Of a DNA stretch of 64,000 nt, positions 26,409-33,989 are shown one piece after another. Under the pieces are notes generated by a model. It saw only the letters and a program-made list of their open reading frames with translations, was not told where the DNA came from and did no database searches. A program made the position numbers and the translations under genes. The stretch is from CAWGHZ01 sp963775315 (GTDB lineage Bacteria > Pseudomonadota > Alphaproteobacteria > MPNO01 > DASWLB01), in NCBI GenBank assembly GCA_963775315.1, contig CAVZIN010000005.1, positions 1 to 64,000 of the forward strand, written 5' to 3'. Position 1 is the first letter of the stretch, and each line of letters starts with the position of its first letter.

Positions 26409-27242
26409 CTAGGCATTCTGGCGGGCGATGCGGGAGGCGACCTTCTGGAGAACGCGCAGCGTGTCGCGCATGTGCATGCCGGTCATGCGCCCCGAGGGCG
26501 CCACCACCGCCATCGCGGCGACCGTCTGCCGGTCGCGCGCGACGATCGGCACGGCGAGCGAGGTGATGCCGCGGAAGAACTCCTCCCGGTCGAGGGCGTA
26601 GCCGTTGGAGCGGACGGTGGCAAGCTCGGCGCGGAGCGCGTCCGGATCGGTCACCGTTCGCGCCGTGTAGCGCCGCAGCCCGCGCGCGATGACGGTCTCG
26701 ACCGTCTTGTCCGAGGCGTGCGCGAGCAGGGCCTTTCCCGAGCTCGTCGCGTGCGCCGGCAAATGGCTCCGCGAGCGGAACCGGCCCTTCATCAAGTGGT
26801 AGTCCGACCGCAGCCGCTCGAGGTGGACCACCTCGGCGTCGATCAGGACGGCGAGGTGCGTGCTCTCGCCGGTCGCGATGCGGACATCGGTGAGCTCGCG
26901 AAGCGCCGCCTCGTACAGCGCGTGGCTGTAGGTGATGCTGGCGCCCATCACGTAGAGGCGAAGGCCCAGCCGATATCGGCCGTTCTCGGTGCGCTCGAGG
27001 AAGCCTTCGTCCTGCAGCGCCCCGACCAGCCGGGACACGTTGCTCTTGTGGACGCCGAGGCGACGCCCGATCTCGGAAACGCCGAGCACGGGCTCCTCGG
27101 GCGAGAACAGCTCGAGGATCTTGAGCGCCGTGCGGGCCGTCGAGCCGGGCGGTGCCCGGCCCGCGCCGCTTCCAACGCCATCCGCCCGGATCGGCAGCGC
27201 GGCCACCCTGCCTTCGTCGGCGGCCTTCACGGTGCGTAGCAT
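26409..27242 (-). CDS. IclR family transcriptional regulator
   Basis: A 277-residue regulator. A winged HTH lies at about residues 40-95 (TALKILELFSPEEPVLGVSEIGRRLGVH in segments), followed by the IclR effector domain (LPAHATSSGKALLA, REEFFRGITSLAVPI). The ATG at 27242 is chosen because AAAGGTGG precedes it. It lies upstream of the amidase/creatininase/ligBA genes on the same strand, so it is the natural controller of that cluster. A small repeat ATCCC-N6-GGGAT at 27309-27324 lies 67 bases upstream of its start and may be an operator, weakly supported. Confidence 0.9.
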   Translation of the reverse strand: MLRTVKAADEGRVAALPIRADGVGSGAGRAPPGSTARTALKILELFSPEEPVLGVSEIGRRLGVHKSNVSRLVGALQDEGFLERTENGRYRLGLRLYVMGASITYSHALYEAALRELTDVRIATGESTHLAVLIDAEVVHLERLRSDYHLMKGRFRSRSHLPAHATSSGKALLAHASDKTVETVIARGLRRYTARTVTDPDALRAELATVRSNGYALDREEFFRGITSLAVPIVARDRQTVAAMAVVAPSGRMTGMHMRDTLRVLQKVASRIARQNA

Positions 27243-27379
27243 GCGGTGACCACCTTTCAGGGTGACGCGCGGGGCCGGCCGGCGTTCGTCCACCCCGCGG
27301 TGACCCTGATCCCTGAGACGGGATTGCAGCACCGCGCCAGCGCCTCCGTCAATAGCGACCCTGCCGAGCCGGCCGGCGC

Positions 27380-27766
27380 CTAGGTCGTGGACTCATAATG
27401 GTTGATGCGGAGCCGTATGGAAGCGAGGGCGACGGCGGCGAGGAAGTTTCGCGCGAGCTTGTCATAGCGCGTGGCGATGCGCCGGAAGTGCTTGAGCCGG
27501 TTGAAGAAGCGTTCGACGAGGTTGCGCTGGCGGTAAATCTGGCGGTCAACGACACGGCGGACCCGGACGTTGCTCTGCGACGGGATGTGGGCGAAGGCGC
27601 CAGCGGCTTCGATGAGCGCGATAATGGTGGCCGCGAAGTAGCCGCGGTCGGCAACGACGTGACGAGCGAGCGCCAGTCCCTCGACCAGGGCCGGGAAGGT
27701 GGTCTTGTCCGAGGCCTGGCCGGGGGTGAGCAGCAGGCGCACAGGCAGGCCGTGACGATCCACCAC
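27380..27766 (-). CDS. IS5-family transposase, C-terminal frame (orfB)
   Basis: The 128-residue frame shown starts at an internal ATG; the true product is probably made by -1 frameshifting from orfA at AAAAAGGGGG (27822-27831, minus strand), after which the frame reads ADHAIGRSRGGLTTKIH into this segment. It carries the second catalytic Asp in VVADRGY and the Glu in RNLVERFFNRLKHFRR with the following Lys/Arg. The stop codon TAG lies wholly in the flanking CTAG target sequence, so translation termination depends on the insertion site. Confidence 0.85.
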   Translation of the reverse strand: MVDRHGLPVRLLLTPGQASDKTTFPALVEGLALARHVVADRGYFAATIIALIEAAGAFAHIPSQSNVRVRRVVDRQIYRQRNLVERFFNRLKHFRRIATRYDKLARNFLAAVALASIRLRINHYESTT

Positions 27767-27783
27767 GACGTGGATTTTGGTGG

Positions 27784-28152
27784 TCAGTCCTCCACGAGAA
27801 CGGCCGATGGCGTGATCCGCGCCCCCTTTTTACCGCCGGCCGCGTGCTGGTGGGCGCGCACGATCGAGGAGTTGATCAGATGAAGCGACGTGGGCGAGCC
27901 GGCCTTCAAAGCCTCGAACACCTTGAGCCACACCCCTGCTTTGGCCCAGCGGTTGAAGCGATTGTAGACCGTGGTGTACGGGCCGTACCGTTCCGGCAGG
28001 TCACGCCACGGCGCGCCTGTGCGCAGGATGTGGAAGATCCCGTTCACCACACGCCGGTCGTCCACCCGCGGCACGCCGCGCGGCTTGTTCGGCAGCAGCG
28101 GCTGGATGATCGTCCATTCCGCATCGGTCAAATCGAAGCGCGCCATCTTCAA
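27784..28152 (-). CDS. IS5-family transposase, N-terminal frame (orfA)
   Basis: A 122-residue frame beginning MKMARFDLTDAEW with the DUF4096-like helical domain (LLPNKPRGVPRVDDRRVV, GAPWRDLPERYGPY). Where relatives usually have the first DDE aspartate in IDS/TIVR, this copy reads INSSIVRAHQHAAGG, an Asn codon AAC one base from GAC. If that is the catalytic position the transposase is disabled. Overlaps the frameshift site feeding orfB. Confidence 0.85.
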   Translation of the reverse strand: MKMARFDLTDAEWTIIQPLLPNKPRGVPRVDDRRVVNGIFHILRTGAPWRDLPERYGPYTTVYNRFNRWAKAGVWLKVFEALKAGSPTSLHLINSSIVRAHQHAAGGKKGARITPSAVLVED

Positions 28153-28186
28153 GCTCCCACCGTTTGGAAGCTTGAATCACACCCCG

Positions 28187-28212
28187 CCCATAAAGGGAAT
28201 CCCCTTTATGGG
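28187..28212. repeat. Perfect hairpin inside the IS right end
   Basis: CCCATAAAGGG-AATC-CCCTTTATGGG has perfect 11-base arms around four bases. The outer arm is part of the terminal inverted repeat. It may block read-through into the transposase from the flanking gene or give the two element ends different strength. Confidence 0.7.
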
Positions 28213-28220
28213 TACATGAC

Positions 28221-29192
28221 CTAGGCCAGATAGCCCCTTTCCCGCCAATAGCGCTCGGCGCCGGGGTGCAGGGGCAGGTAGAGCGGCCCCTCCTTGCTGT
28301 CCTTGCAGAGCTGCTCGAGCGGCAGGGGCCGGCCCTCGCTGCCCCACCACGGGATGCGGTCGCGCCGGGCGTCGAGGGCGGCGCAGAAATGGTAGATCAT
28401 CTCCTCCGGCGCGCTTTCCAGGCAGAAGACGGGCCAGCCGCTGAAATCGATCGACCACACCGTCTCGCCGAGGCCCGGATATTCCTCGTCGGTGATGGCC
28501 TGGCGCATCAGCCCGTCCGCTTCCAGCGATTGGAGCTGGGGCTCGTCGACCGCGAGGAACCGCATGCCCGACTGGATCGCCTCGTTGGCGAACAGCGGCA
28601 GCGCCTCGTCCCACACGGCGTCGAGCTCGCCCCGCTGGACGGCGCCGAGCCGGTCCGGCCCGTAGGGCATGCCCTCGGTGTACACGACCTTGCCGCCCCA
28701 GCTCACGATGTCGTCGAGCGACATGCCGTAGGCGCTGAGCACATGGTTGCAGATCAAGTGGACCGAATGGTCGGGCTGGCCGCGCAACGATATGCGCAGC
28801 GGGTAGCGCGCGCGCTTAAGGTCGGCGAGCGTCTTGAGCCCGGTCACCTTGGTCACCGCGAAGCCGAGCTGGTCGAACTGCGGCAGCACCATGATCGAGC
28901 GGAACGGGTACGCCTTCTTGTAGGGGCCGCGCCCGCGCATCGCCATGCCGAGCACGCCGCCCGGGTTGCAGATCGCGATGTCGGCTTCGCCGCTCGCGAC
29001 GGCCTCGACCGAGGCGGGGCTGTCGCTCGCGAAGAAGCGGATGCGCCACTTATCGTCGCCCTGCGGCCGCATCAGGATCATCACCTGCTTGTTGGACCAC
29101 TCGTTGGCGGCGACCAGCTCGGACACGGTCTCCAGCATCAGCCGCGACCGGATGATCGGCGGCGTCCGGATGATCTTGGGAATGGTCAGCAT
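28221..29192 (-). CDS. TAXI-like solute-binding-fold protein without signal peptide (copy 1)
   Basis: A 323-residue protein related to TAXI-family TRAP binding proteins (VASGEADIAICNPGG, ADLKRARYPLRISLRG, VQRGELDAVWDEALP, TVWSIDFSGWPVFC). It begins directly with LTIPKIIRTPPI and has no signal peptide, so it appears cytosolic. GGGAG lies before the ATG. It follows a secreted NMT1-type binding protein by 26 bases. The pair is duplicated in inverse order at 33990-36049. A cytosolic enzyme on a binding-protein fold, as in 4,5-dihydroxyphthalate decarboxylase or MqnA/D, is an alternative to transport. The IS has inserted in its stop codon, leaving the protein intact. Confidence 0.75.
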   Translation of the reverse strand: MLTIPKIIRTPPIIRSRLMLETVSELVAANEWSNKQVMILMRPQGDDKWRIRFFASDSPASVEAVASGEADIAICNPGGVLGMAMRGRGPYKKAYPFRSIMVLPQFDQLGFAVTKVTGLKTLADLKRARYPLRISLRGQPDHSVHLICNHVLSAYGMSLDDIVSWGGKVVYTEGMPYGPDRLGAVQRGELDAVWDEALPLFANEAIQSGMRFLAVDEPQLQSLEADGLMRQAITDEEYPGLGETVWSIDFSGWPVFCLESAPEEMIYHFCAALDARRDRIPWWGSEGRPLPLEQLCKDSKEGPLYLPLHPGAERYWRERGYLA

Positions 29193-29218
29193 TCGAATCT
29201 CCCTTGGCGGCGCGCCGG

Positions 29219-30181
29219 TCATTTCGGCAGGTAGGCTTCGGTGTAGAGCTTCGACATGTCCGGCACTTCCTTCAGGAGCTTCAGGTCCACGAAGGATTGC
29301 TTCAGCGTCTCGAGCGACTGCGGATCGAACCGGCAATCGTTCGTGTACATGCCGATGACGATGTCGTACTCCTGCGACATCACGTTCTCGGAATATTTGG
29401 TGACCGCCATCTCCTGCTTGACCGCCTCGGCCTTGTGCGCGCGGATGTAGCGGATGGTGTCGAGCCAGCCGGCGAGGAACGCTCGCACCGCGTCGGGGTT
29501 GGACTCGATCAGCTTGTTCGAGGCGTAGATCGTGCCCGCCGCCGCGTGTCCCATGTAGGTCGAGACCGGGGCCAGGACACGGCCCGCCTTCTTCTCGGCC
29601 ATGCGCAGGAATGTCGCCGTGCCGCCGACATAGGCGTCGACCAGATGCGCGCGGAGCGCCGCGACCGACGAGGCCGGGCTGCCGCCCACGGCCGCGCGTT
29701 TGATGCCGTCCGGCCCCCACCCCATCTTGAGGGTGAGCTGCTTCGCAAGCCAGTCGGTGAGCGAGCCGGAGCTCGACACGCCGACTTTCTTGCCCTTGAG
29801 CTCCGACAGGCTCTTCAGGGGCGAGTCCCATGCCACCCCCACGCTGAACGAGTTCAGCGACGAGGCGCTCTCGCACACCGCCTTCATCGGCGTACCGCGG
29901 GCGATGAAGGCCATCTCGTTGCCGGCGCCGACGCCGATGTCGATGTTCCCGGCGACCATGGCCTGGACCATCTTGCTGCCGCCGGTGAAGTCGACGATCT
30001 TGAGCGCGAGACCGTGCTTCTTGAAGAGGCCGAGCTGGTCGCCAACATTCACCGGGATGTTCGTGTCGGCGTTGGCGTTCGCCTTACCGACGGTCAGCGT
30101 CGTTTCGGCCTGCGCCGGCGATGCCGCGATCGCGATGCCGAGCGCGACCCAGGCGGCGGCCCGCAACTTTCTTCGATCCAT
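29219..30181 (-). CDS. NMT1-type periplasmic solute-binding protein (copy 1)
   Basis: A 320-residue secreted protein with a signal peptide ending about residue 25 (ASPAQA). The mature part begins TTLTVGKANANADTNI and carries LGLFKKHGLALKIVDF, GSLTDWLAKQL and a closing MSKLYTEAYLPK. It is closely similar over its whole length to the protein at 35072-36049, which shares GSLTDWLA, WGPDG and MSKLYTEA, and more distantly to 3463-4440. No ABC permease or ATPase is nearby. Ribosome site GGGAGG. It precedes the leaderless TAXI-like gene and follows a flavin monooxygenase gene by 39 bases. Confidence 0.85.
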   Translation of the reverse strand: MDRRKLRAAAWVALGIAIAASPAQAETTLTVGKANANADTNIPVNVGDQLGLFKKHGLALKIVDFTGGSKMVQAMVAGNIDIGVGAGNEMAFIARGTPMKAVCESASSLNSFSVGVAWDSPLKSLSELKGKKVGVSSSGSLTDWLAKQLTLKMGWGPDGIKRAAVGGSPASSVAALRAHLVDAYVGGTATFLRMAEKKAGRVLAPVSTYMGHAAAGTIYASNKLIESNPDAVRAFLAGWLDTIRYIRAHKAEAVKQEMAVTKYSENVMSQEYDIVIGMYTNDCRFDPQSLETLKQSFVDLKLLKEVPDMSKLYTEAYLPK

Positions 30182-30220
30182 GACGCTTCCTCCCTGTCGA
30201 TTTTGCTGTTGATTGACGGG

Positions 30221-31432
30221 CTAGGACGCCGGCACCGCGATCTCCGGAACCGTCGACTCCTTGTCCCATTCGGTTGTGGGGTCGTATCCCCACAGCCATT
30301 CGGTGTGGCCTTGCGTGCTTGCCTTGCCGGACGCGACCAGCGCCTTCTGTGCCGCCGCGTCGTGCATGTGCTTGAACCGCGCGTTGGCCATCGAGATGCG
30401 CTGCACCGCGTGGACGCGCGGGATGCGGATGCGGCGAAAATTGGCGAAGGCCTCGACGGGGTCGGGGCAGGCCTTGAGCCAGCGCGCCAGGATGTAGCCG
30501 TCCTCGAACGCCTGGCAGGCGCCCTGGCCGGCGTTGGGCAACATCGCATGCGCCGCGTCGCCGATGAGCTGGATGCGCCCGCGTCCCCAATTCCCGGTCA
30601 GCGGACGGGTGAACAGCCCCCATTTCGAGCATTCGGTGACGAGGCTCAGGATCTTGGCGAGGCGCGGCTCCGGGTTCGGGAAGCTGCGCAGCATCTCGTC
30701 CACGTCGCCGCGTGTCGACCAGCCCTCGGCCACCCACTTGTCCGTGTCCTCCTGGGTGACGATGTTCACCAGCTCGCGGCCGCGGATGTAATAAGCGATG
30801 AAGTGGCAGCCGGGCCCCACCCACTGGACGTGGCCGTTCGGCTCAAGCGCGTCCGGCGGCACGTCGCTGCCCTTGAGCAGCGCGCGCCAGACCATCTGCC
30901 CGGTATAGGTCGGGTTGTCGTCGCCGTAGAGCGCCTGGCGGATCGCCGAGCGGACGCCGTCGGCGCCGATCACCAGCCCCGCCTCGACCGTGGCGCCATT
31001 GGCGAACCGCAGCGTGACGTGGTCGTCGTGCTCCTCCACCGCGGCGAGGCGATGGCCGAGATGGACGACCTTCGGATCGATCCCGCTCGCGAGAACGTCG
31101 AGCAGGTCGGCGCGGTGATAGGAATAGTGCGGCGCGCCATGGCGCAGCGGCTCCTTCCGCCGGTCGCGGAACTCGAGGAATTCGCCGGTATTCATGTTGC
31201 GGGTGTAGATGCCGGGCGCGAGGTTGCCGATGGCGGCGATTTTCGCGCCGAGCCCCACGGCCTGGAGGACCTTGGTCGCGTTCGGGCTGGTGTTCACCGC
31301 CGCACCGATCTCGCCCAGCGTCGCCGCCGCCTCGTACACCTCGAAGGGGAAGCCGAACGTCTTCAGCGCGTTCGCCACGCCGAGCCCCGCCAGCCCTCCG
31401 CCGACGATCACCAACGGCCGGTCCACAGTCAT
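30221..31432 (-). CDS. FAD-dependent aromatic monooxygenase (salicylate/3-hydroxybenzoate hydroxylase-like)
   Basis: A 403-residue class A flavoprotein monooxygenase. FAD motifs are VIVGGGLAGLG (8-18), the DG motif VIGADGVRSAI and the GD motif LIGDAAHAMLPNAGQG. It would hydroxylate a phenolic acid with NAD(P)H and O2. The ATG at 31432 puts the GxGxxG motif at the usual distance from the N-terminus. It lies 10 bases after an acyl-CoA-dehydrogenase-like monooxygenase gene, so two oxygenases act in one transcript with the binding-protein genes. Exact ring substrate unknown. Confidence 0.87.
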   Translation of the reverse strand: MTVDRPLVIVGGGLAGLGVANALKTFGFPFEVYEAAATLGEIGAAVNTSPNATKVLQAVGLGAKIAAIGNLAPGIYTRNMNTGEFLEFRDRRKEPLRHGAPHYSYHRADLLDVLASGIDPKVVHLGHRLAAVEEHDDHVTLRFANGATVEAGLVIGADGVRSAIRQALYGDDNPTYTGQMVWRALLKGSDVPPDALEPNGHVQWVGPGCHFIAYYIRGRELVNIVTQEDTDKWVAEGWSTRGDVDEMLRSFPNPEPRLAKILSLVTECSKWGLFTRPLTGNWGRGRIQLIGDAAHAMLPNAGQGACQAFEDGYILARWLKACPDPVEAFANFRRIRIPRVHAVQRISMANARFKHMHDAAAQKALVASGKASTQGHTEWLWGYDPTTEWDKESTVPEIAVPAS

Positions 31433-31442
31433 CGCCAGGCTC

Positions 31443-32654
31443 CTAGTCGAAGGGGTAGGTATCGCTCGGCAGCGGCGGAAGGCCGAGCGCGTCGCGCCCG
31501 GCGATCTGCAGCGCGGGCGCCTGCCATTGCGCATGATGGCCGATCGCGTGCAGGTCGCGCCAGTGGCGCTGGATGGGCAGGGCGCCGTCGATCCCGTGGG
31601 CGCCGCTCAGGTTGAACAGCCGGTCGACCGCCGCCTGCAAAAGCTTCAGCACCATCATCATGTCGCGCCTTTGGCCCACCGCATCCGCACGGCTGACCTT
31701 GCCGCCGCGGAAAATCCGGGCGGTCAGGCGTTCCGTTACGAGGTAGGCGAGCTCGATCTCGGCCTGCGCCTCGCCGATCGCGACCTGGATGTCGACCCGG
31801 TCGGCGGGCTTCGCGCCGAGCGGGCGCGCGCCGCGGCCCGAGGTGTGCTCGACGAACGATTCGTAGCAGCCGCGTGCGATGCCGTGCATCGGCGTCATCA
31901 CGGCGAAGCCTGAATTGAGGATCAACGGCGACCGGTAGAGCACGCCCTCGTTCACCGTGTGGCCCGGCGCCCGGCCGATCAGCGCGTCGTCATGGTCGTA
32001 GACGAAGGATTTGGGGATGAAGGTCCGCTCGACCAGCACGTCGTTGCTGCCCGAGCCCTTGAGGCCCATGGCGTTCCAAACGCGATCGATTTTGAACTGG
32101 TCCTCCCGCAGCAGGAAGTTCAGCCGCTTCTTGACGGCGCCTTCCGGCGTGCGCGTCACGCCGCCGAGGATCGCCCATTTGCAGTAGTCGGCGGCCGAGG
32201 CGAAATGCCAGCGCCCGCTGATCTCGTAGCCGCCGGTCACCTCCTTGACCTGGCCGGTCTGGTTGAACGAGGTCAGGATGGTGGGATCGGGCTGGCGCTC
32301 GTAGACGAAGGACTGCGCCTCCTCGCCGAACAGGCTCAGGAAGTACTGGTGCTGGATGAAGAACGTCATGCACCAGCCGGTCGAGCCGCAAATGCGCGCC
32401 ACCTCGGACACGCAGTCGATCTGGGTCATCCAGTCAGCCTCATACCCGCCGTAGCGGCGCGGGCGCATCAGGGGCATCAGCCCCGAATCCAGGATCGCCT
32501 TGGCATTCTCCTCGGGAATGCGGCGCAGCTCCTCGGCGGCCTCGGCGTTCTTCCTGGCGACCGGGACGATCGTGCGGGCGCGCTCGATCGCCTCCTCGTA
32601 GGGGATGGTCATTCCCTTGTAGCCGTTGAACATTTTGGGGCCGGTCATGAACAT
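31443..32654 (-). CDS. Acyl-CoA-dehydrogenase-fold flavin monooxygenase (class D-like)
   Basis: A 403-residue protein of the acyl-CoA dehydrogenase fold, of the sort used by two-component hydroxylases such as HpaH/HsaA. Segments ICGSTGWCMTFFIQHQYFL, GRWHFASAADYC and the C-terminal LSGAHGIDGALPIQRHWRDL are typical. The catalytic base of true acyl-CoA dehydrogenases is not evident. No flavin reductase gene is in the neighbourhood, so FMNH2 or FADH2 must come from elsewhere. The ATG at 32654 has AGAGG upstream; a second in-frame ATG lies two codons on. First gene of the 32654-28221 transcript. Confidence 0.82.
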   Translation of the reverse strand: MFMTGPKMFNGYKGMTIPYEEAIERARTIVPVARKNAEAAEELRRIPEENAKAILDSGLMPLMRPRRYGGYEADWMTQIDCVSEVARICGSTGWCMTFFIQHQYFLSLFGEEAQSFVYERQPDPTILTSFNQTGQVKEVTGGYEISGRWHFASAADYCKWAILGGVTRTPEGAVKKRLNFLLREDQFKIDRVWNAMGLKGSGSNDVLVERTFIPKSFVYDHDDALIGRAPGHTVNEGVLYRSPLILNSGFAVMTPMHGIARGCYESFVEHTSGRGARPLGAKPADRVDIQVAIGEAQAEIELAYLVTERLTARIFRGGKVSRADAVGQRRDMMMVLKLLQAAVDRLFNLSGAHGIDGALPIQRHWRDLHAIGHHAQWQAPALQIAGRDALGLPPLPSDTYPFD

Positions 32655-32955
32655 CGTCGCCTCTTCGCTTTCCGAATATCCGAATACCGATCGCCGGAGC
32701 CGGTGATGGCTCGCCGGACGGTGGCGGCGAACGCGGGGCGGCGCAACCGATCCCGCCTCACTGTCTCGCTTAGTGCAACACGCGGCCGATCGTCCTTTGC
32801 GGGTCCCCGCCCGAATGGCACGTTCCGGGTTCCGGCGCTGCCGCGCGACGTGGGCGAGGCGATGGGCCGGCAATCTGCGCGCCAAAGCGCGCGCTCGTCA
32901 CGTTGGGCCGCGGCCGACTTGGCCGCCGCCGAAGACCCCATAGGGAGGGGCGAAG
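32655..32955. promoter_or_regulatory. Divergent intergenic region with tandem TCCGAATA
   Basis: About 300 bases separate the divergent catabolic transcripts and contain no convincing gene. A perfect tandem repeat of TCCGAATA occupies 32671-32686, 17 bases before the monooxygenase start, a position suited to operator or attenuation function. A GGGAGGGG ribosome site for the downstream plus-strand gene lies near 32942. Confidence 0.3.
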
Positions 32956-33960
32956 ATGAGAACCGCGATATTCCTTGCCGCCGCGCTCGCCGTTGCGGCG
33001 CCACGCGCCGGGCTGGCGGCCGAGCCGATCACCCTCAAGCTGGGCTTTCCGCCACCCTCGGTCTCCCATTTCTACGGCGGCACGCTGGTGCCCTGGGCCA
33101 ACAAGCTCGAAAAGGAGACCGGCGGCCGGCTGAAGATCCAGATTTTTCCGGGCGGCACGCTTGCCACGCACCGCAACGCCTATGACCGCGTCCTGAACGG
33201 GGTCGCGGACATCGTGTTCGGGCTGCACGGCATGCTGGGCAGCACGTTCCAGAAGACCACGGTTACGGCGCTGCCCGGCATTCCGGCCACCGGCGCGCAA
33301 TGCACCCAGGCACTCTGGCACCTCTATGCCAGCGGGGTGATCGCCGACGAATATCGGAAGGCGCACACGCTCGCCCTCTCGTGCTTTCCGCCGACCACCA
33401 TCATCGCGCGCCGTGAGATCCGCTCGCTCGACGACGTGAACGGGATGAAGCTGAGCGTCTCGTCGCGCATCTATGGGCGGGAGGCGGAGATCCTCGGCGC
33501 CGCGCCCATCACCCTCGCCACGCCCGAGATCTACCAGTCGCTGCAGCGCGGGCTGATCGACGGGGCGATGGTCGGTATGGCAGCGGTCGCCGCCTACAAG
33601 CTGACGGAGGTCGCCAGCTCCTATTTCGACGCGCCGGTCGGGCAGACGTCGGAATACTTGCTGATGAACAAGGCGTCGTACGAGAAGCTGCCCGCCGACA
33701 TCCGCAAGGTTTTCGACAAGACGACGGGATTGGCCCTTTCGGAGAGTCTCGGCAAGTCGGCACAGGAAGAATCCGACATGGGCCTTCGGCGGGTCGAAGC
33801 CGCGCACCTCCACGTGACGGAGATGGCGGATGCCGAGCTCGGCAAGCTGCGCAAGCTGATGCAGCCGGTGGTCGAACAGTGGGTCAAGGCGACGCCGGAC
33901 GGCGCGCAGGTGCTCGAGGCGTACAAGGCCGAGCTCGCCAAGCTGGGGGCGAAGAAGTAG
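32956..33960 (+). CDS. TRAP solute-binding protein (DctP family), orphan
   Basis: A 334-residue secreted DctP-type binding protein. The signal peptide ends around AGLAA (residue 21), followed by EPITLKLGFPPPS. DctP features are the LDDVNGMKLSVSSR region with the conserved ligand Arg, and YQSLQRGLIDGAM. No dctQ or dctM genes follow; instead a leaderless TAXI-like gene starts 29 bases later. It may use the permeases encoded elsewhere in the window (15912-14070 or 48400-50234) or work with unknown partners. Confidence 0.85.
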   Translation: MRTAIFLAAALAVAAPRAGLAAEPITLKLGFPPPSVSHFYGGTLVPWANKLEKETGGRLKIQIFPGGTLATHRNAYDRVLNGVADIVFGLHGMLGSTFQKTTVTALPGIPATGAQCTQALWHLYASGVIADEYRKAHTLALSCFPPTTIIARREIRSLDDVNGMKLSVSSRIYGREAEILGAAPITLATPEIYQSLQRGLIDGAMVGMAAVAAYKLTEVASSYFDAPVGQTSEYLLMNKASYEKLPADIRKVFDKTTGLALSESLGKSAQEESDMGLRRVEAAHLHVTEMADAELGKLRKLMQPVVEQWVKATPDGAQVLEAYKAELAKLGAKK

Positions 33961-33989
33961 GGAGGCGCCGTCCGCGGCGGAGACAGGTC

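Larger units (their letters stand above)
27384..28220 (-). mobile_element. IS5-family (IS427-type) insertion sequence
   Basis: An 837-base element bounded by imperfect inverted repeats: GTCGTGGACTCATAATGG on the left and the reverse complement of the right end, GTCATGTACCCATAAAGG. CTAG flanks both sides (27380-27383 and 28221-28224) as a four-base target duplication; if the true duplication is TA, the ends move outward by one base. The two transposase frames and the A5G5 slip site are typical of the group. The insertion falls exactly in the TAG stop codon of the gene at 28221-29192 and regenerates it. Confidence 0.88.
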
